DNA from: Amoebidium appalachense
Lineage: Eukaryota; Ichthyosporea
NCBI GenBank assembly: GCA_963693365.1
Contig: CAVNZM010000001.1
Location: 16,182,001 to 16,246,000, forward strand
DNA: 64,000 bases
Direction of reading: 5' to 3'
How positions within the stretch are numbered: the first letter of the stretch is position 1; the number at the start of each line of letters is the position of its first letter. Below are positions 1-47,411 of this stretch, in pieces. A program made the position numbers and the translations under genes. The notes below the pieces were generated by a model. The model did no database searches, was not told where the DNA came from, and saw only the letters and a list, made by a program, of their open reading frames with translations.

Positions 1-7868
<7,868 letters not shown>

Positions 7869-10222
7869 CTGCGGATGAAGGCACCACACCAGTTTCATTA
7901 ATGATCACCAGGTTGCCGGCAGAAGAGCAGGAGCTTGCCCAACCAAACCATTTACCCGCACCCCTCCGTCTAGTGTCAACTCTGCCCTCCCTCCTTCCCT
8001 CCCCCCTCCCTCCCCTCCCTCCCCCCCCTCCCCCCCCCCCCCCCCCCCACGGCTCTCCTATCATGATGAGGTTTCCCCGGGCCATCTATATACCTAAGGG
8101 GGCATTGACAAAGGAGAGCCTCCACCGTAACGAAGTTCAGCGATGACATTTTCTCGTGCTCATACAACTATCTTTCCTTATCCCTTCCCGTCACTCTGCC
8201 CCTACCCCCTTAACCCGGCCTCCGCCCCTTAAGACCGCTTCAACCGGCCCGCTGCCCGCCCCTCTCCCCTTGGACACTAACCTCCTCCCTGCCCCTGTCT
8301 ATGGCTCTCTTGAACCCTTCTCTCCCTTCTTCTCTTTTCCCCCTGGTTCTCTTTTCATCCCAGTACCCAATCACTCGATTCTGACATTTCTTAAAATTGT
8401 TCACCGCCACTATTTATACATCCATCTGGGGCCCGCACCCACCTGCTTCCCTGCTTTGGTCGCCAGCAATCGCAACTGCGTCGTTTTGCTGGTCGTTATC
8501 AGCCAACCCCTTGGGGTTGTCATTAGAAAAACCATCTTTAAATGGCGATGATAATTTTCTTAGTGTGGATACATATACCTTGTTCTCTCTAGCAGTTAAA
8601 CGTGACCCTGATCATACTGGTAATAGGTATAAGAGCGAAACACTTGTTGTTTCAAAAAACACAGGAGAACTCCGCCTAGGGTTGGAGCTAAGAAACAAAA
8701 TGCTTGGCTATAGGAGCCCTCTCATAGTACCATAGCTTCAAGCAATATACACCACTCCGCACGAGACGTGGGTATAGCATAGGTAAGGCCACGCAACCTC
8801 CTCTTCAACGAGTGAGTGAAGTTCCTCCTCTCCGTCACGGCCAGCCCACTGTGTGCATGAACTTCCGGGGCACTGGCACGGGCACGACCGGCGCAGCTAC
8901 ATGTACAGTACATACAGCAGTACTGCGCGGCGTGCCCGCCAATAGCCTTATAAGGGAAGTGTTATTACAAACCTTGGCGCCAAAAATCCTGTGAGCCACT
9001 CACATCTGTTGTCTATTTTTAGACCTGGTGAACTGAACCGAAGCTGTTGAATCGAGGTTCGAACAGCTATGCCTACATACAACGGTTAGTCGGCACATAT
9101 TCCGGCCAGGACGGAGCCACCTTGACGAAGTAATTACAGGTTACGGTGAAGCTAGCTCGGGTTTCTAGTTTAATGTGATAGCGCTTTTTCAAGGAAGTCA
9201 GCGTTTAATCGAACAATATTGCTGCACGGGTAAGAACAGTTTCAATTTCTGCATAGTCCTTGTGGCACCCCGCGCATGTGCAACACAAGTTCGTAGGTGC
9301 TGAGAGTGCTCACGCCCGGGCGAGGGCATCGAGCAAGCATGGGGGATTCTCTTCCTCCCGCCCATATGCTGGGCCTGCAGCCGCTTGGGTTCATCATAGA
9401 GCACTGCGTCAAGCACAGTTTTGCAAGCCTGCAGGACATGAGTCGCGTGTAGGTGTTTCCCAGTCCCTCCCTTTGCCTTACTTGCGCGCGTCTCATATCG
9501 TTCAGAGCACCATGTACACGAGCCATGACCTGTTTTCACACCTATTTTTTGTGCCTTCACCTTAAACATGGGACTGAACTCTGTACTCAGGTACTCCTTT
9601 ACACCTTTTTTTTTTTCTTTGATGTGTTTGCACGACTTTCGTGGACCTACTTCATGCAAAGACAACACGAAGGTAAAGAGGAATCATTGGGTCAAGAAGT
9701 GTTATCCGGGGCAGGATAACGCTGTAGGATAGCTTTGGGGGATATAAATGTTAGTGTTACACAAAGGATGGGAGGTAGAACAGGAGCCTCAGGGGGAGGG
9801 GGGAGGGGGGGGAGAGGGGAGAGGGGGGGGGGGGGGAGGGGGGGGGGGGGGGAGGGGGGAGAGGGGAAGGGGGGGGGGGGGGGGGGGGAGGGGGGGGGGG
9901 GGGGGCGGGGAGGAGGATGCGGAAGACATGATAGAGTAGGAGGCAAGGAGGTTGGCGGAGTAGAGTTTCTACAAGGCACAAGGAATTTGACCCCTGAACG
10001 ACCCGGCACTTACATGTGCGCCGTGGAGGAACAAGTTCACGTATTCTGTTAGCCTTTGCCTATCCCCATCCCCTCCCCCCGGCCCCCTTCTTCCCCAACC
10101 CCCTCCCCCCCCCCCCCCCCCCCCGACCCTCTTACCTCGGGGCCCCAGCTTCTACATCCCATCTATACGCACACGAACATCCTCATCCGCGCCTGATCAC
10201 CTCTACAATGTCACCTACGCAG
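7869..10222. promoter_or_regulatory. Divergent region between IleRS and MED14
   Basis: Contains the unrecognised 5' ends of both genes and the promoter(s). From about 8100 to 9720 the sequence is mostly free of microsatellites, unlike the surrounding introns. A C-rich tract lies at 7980-8050, a long broken poly-G tract at 9790-9915 and a C-run at 10103-10124. A minus-strand ORF (9668-9198) of balanced composition is present but unrecognised. Confidence 0.5.
9790..9915. repeat. Imperfect poly-G tract
   Basis: About 125 nt of G with single A interruptions in the IleRS/MED14 divergent region. Confidence 0.9.
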
Positions 10223-34353
<24,131 letters not shown>

Positions 34354-34427
34354 TTACTGAGTGTGACACGTGAATGCATGAGTATATGTGTGTGAGTATG
34401 TATGTGCACGTGTTATGTGGGAATGTA

Positions 34428-34461
<34 letters not shown>

Positions 34462-34803
34462 CGGGCGGGGGGGGTGAACAGCACATGTGCACCTCGAGTT
34501 TATTGAGTGTGTGTCAAGTCATGCAAGGAACAGGTGCATGCATATACGGGCACACACGTACACATGTATGTGCACAAGTTGACACACAGATACAGTTATG
34601 TACACACCTTGAAATGGTGGGTACATAAACACTGTTTTCCAAGACGTTAGTGTTGGTTTTACACAGCCTTCTATGGAATATGGTTTGTTGAAGGAATACA
34701 CGAGCTTTGGGAGTTTGGTGGCCTTGTTTTTTCCCCCCCAAATGATCATGGGGTTTTTTTTTTGTTTTTTTTTTGCTTTTTTTTTTTTAGTTCTTGTTGT
34801 TGG

Positions 34804-34851
<48 letters not shown>

Positions 34852-35153
34852 TTTTTTTTTGTTTGGGGGGGGGGGGGGGGGGGGGTGTATATGGCACGAA
34901 TGACCTACAATCAATGGGAAGAAGGCAGCAGAATCGGGCTGGTGTGGAGCGAAAATCCTCTTGTTTTAAAACGTCTACATGTACATAGGGTGTTGCATAG
35001 AGGTCAGGTCCAATAGACTGGGCAGTGATATCTGAAGGCTTTTCCTTTCGTTTCCTTTGTCCTCGGAATCAGGGCAGGTGACAGTGAATGCAGGCAGAGC
35101 AGCAGGTCTGTATTTGGCATTATGCAAGGGCCTTTTGCAATGTCTGCCAGCCC

Positions 35154-35163
35154 TGTAAATAAA
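35154..35163 (+). terminator. Candidate polyadenylation signal for MED14
   Basis: TGTAA overlaps AATAAA here, about 800 nt after the MED14 stop codon. This is motif evidence only. Confidence 0.3.
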
Positions 35164-35997
35164 ACCAAAAACGATCCTTCGAGCCTCGTGACAAATCTCT
35201 GTAAATTAGTTATGGCAGTTGGTACTGTTCCCTTGTCCTAGGGTCCACGTGCATATGCATGCGCGCGCGCCTCAGACTGGGTGACACGTGCACCAGCCCG
35301 GATCAATATTGTATATTAGCACATGTTTGCATGATAGCGATTTCATTGTTTCCGTTATGTGGGTGTCTGTTTTGTGGAGGCCACGTCGGTGGCAACCATT
35401 TGATGATCGAAGATGAGAGTGGTTGACCGATTAGCTGGCGCCATCAGGCCAGGCTGCTTTGTGTGGGGTACAGTATCATAGTGCACGTCGTGTGTGTACA
35501 TTCACATGCTAGTCTTAGTATTCCAGGGGAATGTACAGCAAAACAAACAAACACGAACGAGCACCGGTGCCATTCAAGTCAAGAGCGCTCCTGAGCCCTT
35601 GGAGGATGGGTCGGGGGGTGGGGGTGGGGTTGGGGTTGGGGGGGGGGGGGGTCGGGCCGGGGCCAGGGGAATACATGCATTATGTTTGAGCAAAATCTAT
35701 ATTGAGCTATCTCGGGGTTCCGGGGGGGGGGGGGGGGGGGGGGGGGGGGATAAAATCCATGCATCATGTTTGTCTTGTGATGTACATGTACATGTGCACA
35801 TATCCCACTTTACAGCCACTCCTAGGAAATTCTGGCAGCAAGCATATATATGTTGGGTCACAACTTAGTTGCAGTTGCTGGCCATGGGGCACTGGTCCCG
35901 GGAGCATGCTTGGGGCGTCTGTTCGCTCTCCCACAAACTCAGATTGCACGAGTGTTGCTATGCAGCTTTTCGATCTTGGCCAGAAAATGATTAACAG

Positions 35998-36049
<52 letters not shown>

Positions 36050-36108
36050 ACGGCGTTATGTGTGTGTGTGTGTGTCTGTGTGTCTGTGTCACGTGGTGGT
36101 GGTGGTGG

Positions 36109-36144
<36 letters not shown>

Positions 36145-38061
36145 GGGAGGGAGGTGGGTAATTAGGTGAGTGTGTATATAAAAAAGCACCCATAGTATAG
36201 TCGTGTTGTGTTGTCCTTTTCTTATGTTTTCGTGTGCGCACATGTGGGTGTCTACAGTGTGTGGGCCAGTGCTCCATGGCCACATATGTGTGCGTGCATC
36301 CATGGATCTAAGCGTGTGCATGTGCACGCGGCACAGTACGTGTGCGTGTGTCTGCATGCATGTATGTGTGCACATATTATGGTGTTGATCGTGAGAGAAG
36401 GGCCCCAATGATGCGAAGGAAGTTATCATAACGCATATGCATGTATCCCTTACATTGTCAAGACAGGCATGGCCCATGGACGGTGACGTCAGCAAATAAG
36501 TCCCATCCACATAAATCTGAGAAACTAACATATTGTCTCCCCCCCCCCCCCCCCCCCTTCCCCCCCCACCCCACCCCACCCCCTCACCACCCAAAACACA
36601 TACGCAATCACAGTGGATCCCTCTTTCCATTCATACGCCAGTGCCTGCCCTCTTCTGTGGAACTTGACATGTTCCGTCTCTCCGTCCCTTTCTCACGACA
36701 TATTTATTAATGCCATTGATACAAACCACCATTGTTCAGCCACTAAGTGTACTCAGCCTGAAAGGCTTTTTTGTTTTTGAATGGCAGGTGGTGTGTAGTA
36801 CTACGCATATGCACATGGGGCCCGGGGAGTGGTGGTGGTGGTGGGTGGGTTAGGGGTGGAAGGGGGGGGGGGGGGGGGGGGGGAGGGGGGGGGAGGGGGG
36901 GGGGTCTGTTCCTTTTTTTTTCCCCTTTTCTTTTTTATTTGTTCCCCCCCCCCCCCCCCCCCCCCTCCCTTTCTCTGTTCCAATGTTTGACATCTTCAAA
37001 ATACATTTATAGATATTTATTCCGTTTGTGCGCCATCGCACAGTGCTGGTACATCATTCGCCAACAGCACAAGTGGACAAGCACAATCACGCTAGTACAT
37101 GCAAACGTGCCACATAATGACTGCCTGCATGCCTCTGATCATCATGATCTTATTTGGTATATGATGTGCAAGTTCATCAGTGTTTTACCATCAAGTAAAA
37201 TGACTAGCATCATAAATTATAAGCATGGGTTCCTGACGTGCATGCGCGCGCGCGCATGTGTGTGTGTGTGAAGCTACACAGTGTGTGCGTGGGTATGCGA
37301 GTGGGTGCAGCGCGCAATGCATGTGTGTGTTTGTCTCTCTGTGCGTGTTTTTCTCTGTGTGTACGCCGACATGGCTGCAGGCGCGAATGTATGTGTGTGT
37401 GTGTGTCTTGTGTGTGTGTGTATGTGCGTGTACGTGTGTGTGTGTGTGTGCATGTGCGTGTGTGCGCACACACTTGTGTGTAGTTGTGAACAAGCGCTCG
37501 TTATCATCAGATCAACATCCGTCGCAATCGGGGCAGCTGCAACACATCCGCTGTTTTCAACTTCAGGCCCCTGGGCTCAAAATGCAATCTTTTATTATGG
37601 ATATTTTTTAAGGAATACAAGTTCAATAAAAAAAGCTGAGGATATTGACCTACAGAACAATTTTGTGCATGGCTATACAAACAACATTCATCACTACGTC
37701 TTTTCACTTTGTATCCACAACATTCATAACCATACACATATACTGTACATCTGCAACCCCCCATTCCACTTGCCGCGTCTTCAACATTGCTGCAATCATA
37801 CAACTCGTTTAGAAAATACAATACAAGATCATCGTTATATCACCACAGTAATACTCGAGTACGGGAAACCTGTCCTCAGTCACTCAATATGTACAAAAGA
37901 ATATGTAATCCACGCAGGGAATCTGTCAGCTTCCTATTAAGTCCCAAGTCCCAATCCACTACCCCCTCCCCCCACCCCCCCTCCCCTTCCCCCACCACCA
38001 CCACCACCACCACCACCACCACCCCACCTCCGCCCCCATTACGTACATACGCGCGCGCGCA

Positions 38062-38238
<177 letters not shown>

Positions 38239-38309
38239 CCACAAAAAAAAAAAAAAAAAGAGCAAGAAGGCCAAGAAATGATTTTCTAATGTTCAAAAGA
38301 ACCCAGGAT

Positions 38310-38486
38310 TTAAGATTCCTGTGGGTGCACGGACCACCTAGGTGGGTATGGCCGGGATGGTTTGGGCAGCTGCAGGTCCGAGTCCACAAATGCCTCCTCG
38401 GGGTTCGAAATCGCAGCCAGGGCACGAGCAGCACGTGAAAATGTCATCACAAAACCATCCCACCTGCATGTTGTGGAGAGAAGTGT

Positions 38487-38517
<31 letters not shown>

Positions 38518-39117
38518 GGGGGGGGTGAGAAGAGAGGGGAAGAAAGGGAAGGAGGGTGGACGGAGGGAGGGAGAAGAGGTAGGGTAGAGAAAAAAGGGAG
38601 GGAGGGGAGGGAGGGAGAGGGAAGGGGGGATTAGAAAGGGGGGGTGGGGGGGGGGGGGGGGGAGGGGGGGTTGTTAGGTTAGCAAGATATCCACCAACCA
38701 AAATTCACAATGTGACTGTGAACACAAAACAAGGTTTTCATGTCTTTCCTGTGAGTTATTCGGTATGCACGGTGTGCTTTCGTGGCCAGGAAATGAGACT
38801 GTGTGGGGATGCATTCTAAACACTACACGTACAGTCAACTGAATGTGCCAGCCCGGTGTACATGAAACGTTGCAGAGGTATTAAAAGAAAGCCATTGTTT
38901 TGTACAAGAATACACCACCTCCGTTACTGTAGCAGCAATTTACAAAAACATACACACATGCTCGCACGTGAGCACCAACCCACCCACCCACCCACCCACC
39001 CATCCATCCATCTACACACACCCCAATTCCCCCTTTCCTCCCTCCCCCTTCCCCCCCCCCCCCCCCCCCCCCCCCCCACACACACACACAGACCCGACTC
39101 CCCCTCCCCCCCCCCCC

Positions 39118-39150
<33 letters not shown>

Positions 39151-39807
39151 ACACACACCCTCCCCTCCTCCTAACCCCCTTTCCCCTCCCCCCTACATCC
39201 ACACATCCCCTCCTCCCTTCACCTCCTCCTCCTCCCCCCCCCCCCCTCCCCCCCCTCCCCGCGGCCCCCATCCCCCCCCCTTCCCCACTCCCCCCCCCCC
39301 CCCCTCCCCTCCCACACACACACAACCCGCCCCCCCCATACATACACACCCACCCACCTGACCATTGCCCTTCTCTCCTCATCCTCCAGCTCTCTACCTC
39401 CGAGTGCATCCATATATGTCTGTGCCGCCTTAAAGTGTGCCCTTAACAATTCACTGCACGCACTAGCCACCGGGTGTGACTGGTGAGAAAGAAGACCCCC
39501 AGATGAATCCACGTGTGTCATTGTGCTATTCAGTGAGTCATTGTTGTTGTGTTGGTGGGTGGTTGTCGGTGGTTTGGCACGATACGGCATCTTGATAGTG
39601 GACTCTCTGTGTGTGAGGAAACGTGAGCTTGTGTGCATGTGGTGAGGGTTGAGGGGAGAGGGGCGGGGTGGGGAGGAAGAAGAAGGGGGGTGATGTGCAT
39701 GTGGTGGCGAGAACGAAGGGGAGAGGGGGAGGGGTCCTTTTGCGCGTGTGTCAGGAAAGAAAGCCGGGAAGGGGGGTTAGGGGGGGAGAGAGAGGGACGG
39801 TGAGTGA

Positions 39808-39839
<32 letters not shown>

Positions 39840-39978
39840 GTATATGTATAAGTGTGTGCCTGTATGCCTGTGTGTTGGTTGTGTACCTCGGAATATCTCC
39901 AGGGGAGGGACTAGCACAGCGTGTGCGACAGGTTCATAAGCACTATTTCCCTTCTGCGGCAGGCAAGATGCCGGGGAA

Positions 39979-40009
<31 letters not shown>

Positions 40010-40684
40010 CAAGTACCTGACCGTGTTCAGTCTCTGCAGCACCTCTATCAATTGGTCACTGGCCGGCCCAGCCACCCTGGCTCTGACGTCACTGCTGGTC
40101 TCCCGGCAGCCAACCAGATGCAAGAGTCGCAGTGCCACCACAGCCAATCGTATGCGGCGGTTAATTTCGTCCAATAGCGTGAAGCGTTTAAAATAGGCGC
40201 GGCGCACAGCACCCACAACGAAGTATTGCACCCGGGCGTGGGTGCGTGCCTGCTCAAAGGCCTTGTGCTTAAGGTTGGCCTGCACCAATAGGTCTCCTGC
40301 TTCGGTTAAGGCAGATGCACTGAGGTTGTCCTGTGTCCAAATATGGTAAGCTGTTTGCCTTATATGGTGAGCTCGTCGCCATGTATGGCCAGTCGCCGTC
40401 ATCTTATGCATTAGATTTATGGACATTGATGGTACGTTATGCGTATGTATGGGTGATTTGCAATAGTGGCGATAGTTGAAACCTGTCGCACGATGGATCG
40501 CATGGCCACAAATAAACACAATTATCACACCCGGCCCATACAGTACACAGCCACATGCATGCAGCAGGCTACCATCCTATGCCGACTGCTTGCACACCTA
40601 GAAGGATCTAAACCTGGTAGGAGACATCACAACAGCTTTCTCCCTCGACCGCCCTGGACGACCCCCCCCCCCCCCACCCCCACA

Positions 40685-40778
<94 letters not shown>

Positions 40779-41175
40779 ACATGCATCCATACCCAACATC
40801 CACACACATGCACTCACATCCTTGTGGCGTGCTATGATGTCCATTGCCTTATATAGCAACTCACAGGCGTCCGACAGCTTCACCATAGGCTCGTACAGGC
40901 CGTCTTGGGGGAACACCAGCACAAAGAACGTGAGGGCCCAGCCCACCCCGGCAGCCACGGTCAGCGCTCGAAGTGTCAAAAGGAGAGTGCTGGGGTCGGA
41001 CTCACCGTACAGCTGCGGGGGGGCAGGGGCGGAGAGGGGGGGGGGGGGGGGGAGAGAGAGAGGGAGCAAGGGAGCGTGTGGGGTAGAGGTAGAGGTAGAC
41101 GGAGAGGGAAAGAGGGGAGGGAGGAAGAGGAGAGAGAGAGACAGAGAGAGAGGGTGATTGAGAAAACATTTTTTT

Positions 41176-41206
<31 letters not shown>

Positions 41207-41295
41207 GGGGAGGTCGTAAATCAGACTGCATGAAAATGTAATATGTATATGAACACTTGTAGAGTGATGAACTAAAGGGGCAAGACCAAGGCTAT

Positions 41296-41336
<41 letters not shown>

Positions 41337-41471
41337 GGGAGGTGTGTGTTTGTGTTTGGGGGTGTTGGGGGGGGGGGAGAGGGGGGAAGGGGGGGACATG
41401 ATCCAAATGAAGATCAACATTTGGCTTGAGAACAGGTTTGGACAATGGGGGGAGTAGAAGGTGGGAGGGAG

Positions 41472-41502
<31 letters not shown>

Positions 41503-42158
41503 AGGGGGAACCTACCCCAAGGCCAATCACATAGAATGTGATGAACCCCGAATTTCCCATATATCCCACGACCTTGTCTCGGCCTAGATATGCCATGGCG
41601 AACGTCAACACCACCAGCACAGCCATCCACATGTCGATATCTGAGGGGCCGAGATAGACCAGGGGAAGCGCCCACAAATATGCGATTAGAACCCCCGCAA
41701 ATCTCAACGCCCCCTTGAGCAGGCTCTGCCCCATTGTTTCGGTGGAGAGCACAATGACGGTCATTGCAAGCCAAAATCCGTGACTCTGGGGGTCCAATGT
41801 GACCCAGTATTGGGAAAATGCCACCGCTGACGAAATTGCCAAAATGTTCCGTAAAGACCCCCGCCATGCTTTGTTCTCCCACGCTTTTTGAAATTTCGAA
41901 ATGGCTGTCCACCAGGTATCCCACAACGACCATTTTATGTGCCGGGATAGATTTACCATCATGGTGCGGGCGATGTGGAACCCCCCGTCGGCCATAGTTT
42001 TCTTGTATGACGCCTTGTGCACACTTTCAGTTAAGGGGTCGAGATATTCGCTAAATTTCGAGCAGCACACGAGGAATGTGGTGAGGCGGGAGTCTGCCTC
42101 CCCTGCAACCCACTCGGAGGGGTTGTGCATGGCGGAGGTAGTGGCACGTACAGCCTGT

Positions 42159-42230
<72 letters not shown>

Positions 42231-42710
42231 ATGCGTGTGCTGGCGAGGGGCGCCGGGGGGAGGTGTGTGTGTGGGGGGGAGGGGGGGGAGGGGTAAGAAT
42301 GGGGTTGAGAATCAAACGAAGAGCCTTGACGTTGATCCAAAATGAACACATGTTGGCGGGAAAGGAAGTGGGGAAACCGAGAGATGGTACTGGTGGTGCT
42401 GGTGGTGGGGAGGGGAGATATGGGGAGAGAGAGGGAAAGAGACAGACAGACAGACAGACAGACCTACCGACCGACCGAAGGACCAACAGACAGGACAGAC
42501 AGATATAGCAGAAGGGAGAGAGGAGAGGGTGGGTGGGTGGTGGTGGTGGTGGTGGGGGGGGGGGGGGGGGGTTGGCAGAGAAAAGGAAAGACAGAACGAG
42601 AGACAGAGGAGGAAGAAAGAAAGCGGATAAAGCGGAGCGGAAGAATGAGACAATGAGAGTTGAGAGAGAAAAAGAGGGGGGGAGAGGGGGAGGGAGAGGG
42701 GCGGGGGGGG

Positions 42711-42741
<31 letters not shown>

Positions 42742-42870
42742 GGAGGGAGGGACGGAGAGAGAGAGAGAGAGACAGGGAGGGAGGGACGGAGGGGGGGAGG
42801 GGGCGGAGAGGGGGGGGGAGGGGGGGAGAGAGAGCGAGAGAGAGAGAAAGAGAGAGAGAGAGGGGGGGGG

Positions 42871-42923
<53 letters not shown>

Positions 42924-43122
42924 AGAGAGAGAGACTGCCACCCACCATTTTCAGCATTTGAGCAGCATCGCTTGCTATGATCTGTGAGGGCACAACGTGG
43001 CTGGGCCCATGCTGCAGCGTCACAGCCAGGCCGGCAACGTGCAGGTGCACACTTACTAATGCCTCCCCTAGGTGGTGCCCTAGGTGCGGGTGGTGCGCAG
43101 ACCCCTCCTACGTGTGTGTGTG

Positions 43123-43213
<91 letters not shown>

Positions 43214-43218
43214 TGTAC

Positions 43219-43262
<44 letters not shown>

Positions 43263-43363
43263 TAGAGGGGGAGGGGGAGGGCGGGGAGGGCGGCGAGGAT
43301 GGGGAGGAGGGAGAGGAGTGCGTAAAAAGGAGAAGAGGAGAGGAAAAGGTGGGGGGGAGGGTT

Positions 43364-43394
<31 letters not shown>

Positions 43395-44181
43395 GTTTAG
43401 GGTAGGGGGTGCAAAAGAATGATATCAGAAGAGCTTTGGCGTGAAGGTAGAAGTAGGGCAATTGGGTATTCCCCTACCCCTCCCCCTGTGCTGGGTATCA
43501 TAAGAGCTGAATGAAGAATTCGTTTTTGCCCGGGGGTGTGTACATGACTGTGTGGACAGGACCGGGGCCCGCCCCCAGGGTAGGAGGAAGGGGGGGGGGG
43601 GGGGGGGGGGGGAGGGAGGGGGGATGTGACCTCTTTTGCCAAAAGGGGCCACGTATAAAGGTCGCTTTGAAAACAGACAACAACAAATGCAGAAAAATGT
43701 TACAAATACAGGTCCCTAAACAGTCCTGTGTGGCGGATAACAATGTCACCCATGTGTGTGTGTGTGTGTGGTGGTGGTGTGGGGGGGGGGGGGGGGGTGG
43801 AGGGTAGGGTTGGAACTAGCTCACCTACCGTGATGAAGCCGTCCTAGTAAAAGGGTGGTTGTGGCTGAAGTTCTGGTGGCATTTCTTTCGTGTGTGCCCG
43901 GGGAGGGGGGGGCAGGGGGGGGGGGGGGAGGGGGGGGGAGGTGGGTGGGTGGGTGGGAGGGGTGTGTGTGTGTGGGGAGGTGGGGGAGGTGGGTGGGGGG
44001 GGGGGGGGGAGGGGGAGGGGGGGGGGGGGAGCACATACCAGCAGCAGAGCCTTCATCTGTGCGACCAGAAACCAGCCCCTAGCAAGGTCCTTACGTAAGG
44101 CAGCCAGTGGGGCCACATCCACAAGCCAGAGCTCACTTTCACAGGCTGCCACCAAATCTTCCATCTCACTGAGTTTAGCAA

Positions 44182-44248
<67 letters not shown>

Positions 44249-47200
44249 CGCGCGTGCGTGCGTGCGTGCGTGCGTACGCGTGTGTCTGTGTGTGTGGAGG
44301 GGTGTGTGTGGAGGAGGGGGGGAGGGGTATTATTAAATATGTTCGAAAAATTGAGTGGGAAAAGGAGGAATTTTGGAGAACATATTGCACATGTGTAGGG
44401 GCAGTGCAACGCAGAATCGCAAACCCGGAGAGTGTTGGTGGCAGAGGTGCTGGTTGTGGTTGTGGTGGTGGTGGTGGTGGTGGTGGGGGTGGTGGTGGTG
44501 GGGGGGGGGGGGGGGGGGGGGGGGGGGGAGGGGAGGCAAAAGGGGGAAGGGGGGGGGGGATTGGGATATTGCGCTTGTGGTGGCAGTGTACAAGGGGGGG
44601 GACTCCTGAGGGGCGTAAATCAGCATAATCTAACAAGTACATGCAAACGGAGGCACGGTGAATAGAGCGGCCTGCAAACACGAACAGGCAAGAACATGCA
44701 ACCCATATTCATATAATCCGAATTTTTTTCGATAGGTGTAATGAGTTAGCACCCTAGCAAAAGGGGAGGAAAGAGGGGGGGGGGGGGGGGGGGGGGGGTA
44801 GGGGAGGTGGAAAATGTAAAGCGGAGTAGGGGAAACAGAGGCATTCGGGGGGGGGGGGGGGGGGGGGGGGAAGGGGGAGCGAAAAAGAGGGGGTGGGTGA
44901 GTGACACCGCTTTATTTTTCTTTTCTTATTTCATCTTTTTGGATTTTTTCTTTTCTTATATTGTCTTTTTTACCTTGGCGTCGTTTGTTGCCAGATCCTT
45001 GGGCCACGGCTGCACAGATGACTCAAACGCAATACGCTGACACAGAGCCAACCCAACACTCATCTCATTCAATATATAAAGTGAGTGCTGGTGGTAGAGT
45101 TGCAGTGCATATCTTGGCCAAAAAGTGATCGAGGAGAGACAGAGGGTGAGAGGTACTAAGATGGGCATGCTTGTCCAAAAGAGAAGTGTGTTTGTGCTTC
45201 CAGGGTTAACAAATACTCGCGCTACTTGCACGAGCGTGAGGGTGTGGTTGGGTTTGGCCAGGCCGAAGATCTGTGGGGACGGGTGGGTGTTAGCCATGGT
45301 GGTGGTGGTGTGCTAGAGGGGGGGACGGGGGTGGGGGGGGGGAGGGGGGGAAGAGAAGAAAGGGGGAAGAGGGTGGAGGGGGAAGGGGGGAGGGGGGGGG
45401 GGGGGGAGGGGAGAGGGGAGTGGGGGGGGGGGGGGGTGGCAATTAGAGAACAGGGAAAATGTGAGAGAAGGTGATGTGGAGGGAGGGAGTCCGGTGGGAG
45501 GGGAAGGGGGGGGGGGGGGGAGGGGGGGAGTTCAGATGTGAAACCGATGATAAAGGTTTTACGTGTGTCAGTGTTCACTTCAGTAGGAAGCAGAGTATGA
45601 CGTTATGCCATAATCTATTGTTAGGTCTGAGCACGTTGATTTCATAATCATTAGCAGCTCTATAAAAATCAACTAACATCGTTTTTAAATTTATATTCAA
45701 GTTAATAAATTAACAGCACACATACCAATTGCACACCCAATTTTTGCAAAGCTCTCAGCCAACACCAAAACAGTGTGCGCTCATATGATCACCTGTCCTC
45801 CCATCATTGCCCTCCCCCCCCCCCCCCCCCCCCCCCCCCCCACCCCCACACACACACCGCACCCCTTCCTTCCCCCCTACCCCCCCTACCCATCCTTTTC
45901 TCCCCTCTCCCCATACGCAAACCCACACAATCCGAAACAACCAGATAGATTATGGACGCACACGTGCGTACACACACAGGCATGAAGAGACAGGTGCGCT
46001 AAACCCGACATGGCATATCATACATAAGCAAGCGAATGTGCACACACGCACTCACATACGCTCACACATGCGCACGCACACACGTTCACTCCCTCACACC
46101 CGTTCACACACGAATCCCCACCCCCTCTCCCCCCTTTTCCACGAACACACAACAGGCACACCAGCACCCACACACACACGGACAGTTGGTGCGCACGGCT
46201 GCTCAGGCCCTCCCCCCCTCCCCCTCCCCCTCCCCCGTCCCCTCCCCTCACCCTCCCCTCCCCCCCCCCCCCCAAAAAACAAAAAACAAAAAACAAAACA
46301 AAAAAAAAACACACGTTATACACAATGACAATGGAGACACCTTGCGACATCCACCAGCTTGTCACCCTGCCGACCCACACACCCAAAAAAACTCACCCAC
46401 ATATATCTGCATTCCAACACACATTCCAAGGCACACGGGCGCACATGCGCACCCGTCAATTACAGAAAAATAAGTGCACGTGCAGGAGCGCACACGCACA
46501 CACACACAACACACACACACACACATGTACGCACACACATACCCCCCCCCTCCCTCCCCCCCTCCCCCCCCCCCCCCACACACACACCCAACCCCCCCCC
46601 CCCCTTCCCCCTCCCCCTCGTCTCCCCCCCCCCCCCCCTCCCCCCCCCCCCCCCCAAACACACCCACCTGTGCCATCACCAGGGCCTCCAAGAACGCCGT
46701 AACCACACCCATATAGAGAGCCGCACCCCACACCGTAGAAACCACGTCAGGAACCCACAGCGCACCCGCAGCAAATGCTGCACCTATCAGGCCCATAAAA
46801 ACGGCCTTTCCTGCATTCTTCCACGATTCACCCACATATTTACCCTGTTGAGAGAACACAGTGCTGGCAAGGATGTACGGCTGAGGGTGTGTCCCGGGGA
46901 GAAGGTAGGTGTGGGAGGTGAACCAGGGCAGTGTGAGCACCGCTATGGTGAGTGCCTGCCTGTTGGTTGATGTTGTGAGGGTTGGGCCGGAGTAGATTGG
47001 GAGGAGTGGGGGTATTGTGTTGAAGGGAAGCATCCGTGCATGCATTCGTGAGAGTGAGAAGAGTATGGGATTGGGAGGGGGGGGAGAAGGGGGGGGGGGG
47101 GAGGAATGGGACCAGGGGGGGGGGAGAGGGAGGTGGGGGGGGGGGGGAGGGGAAGGAAGGGGAGGGGAGAAGAAAGGGGGAGAGAGGGGATGGGGTGGGG

Positions 47201-47324
47201 GGGGGGGGGGGGGGGGGGAGGGATTCACCACACGATGTTGCCGTCATAATGTAGGTACGTCTGTCTCTTGAGATGGGAAACCTAGGTGCAAACCTCATAA
47301 ATTCTTTCTGTGTATGTGTGTGTT

Positions 47325-47411
<87 letters not shown>

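Noticed and set aside
8397-8735. Plus-strand ORF of 112 codons in the divergent region as a MED14 first exon
   Set aside because: No resemblance to a MED14 N-terminus and no phase-compatible donor seen.
44974-45270. Treating FUSC exons 3 and 4 as intron sequence
   Set aside because: Both have good splice sites and keep phase 0 with neighbours; kept as exons but at lower confidence than the rest.
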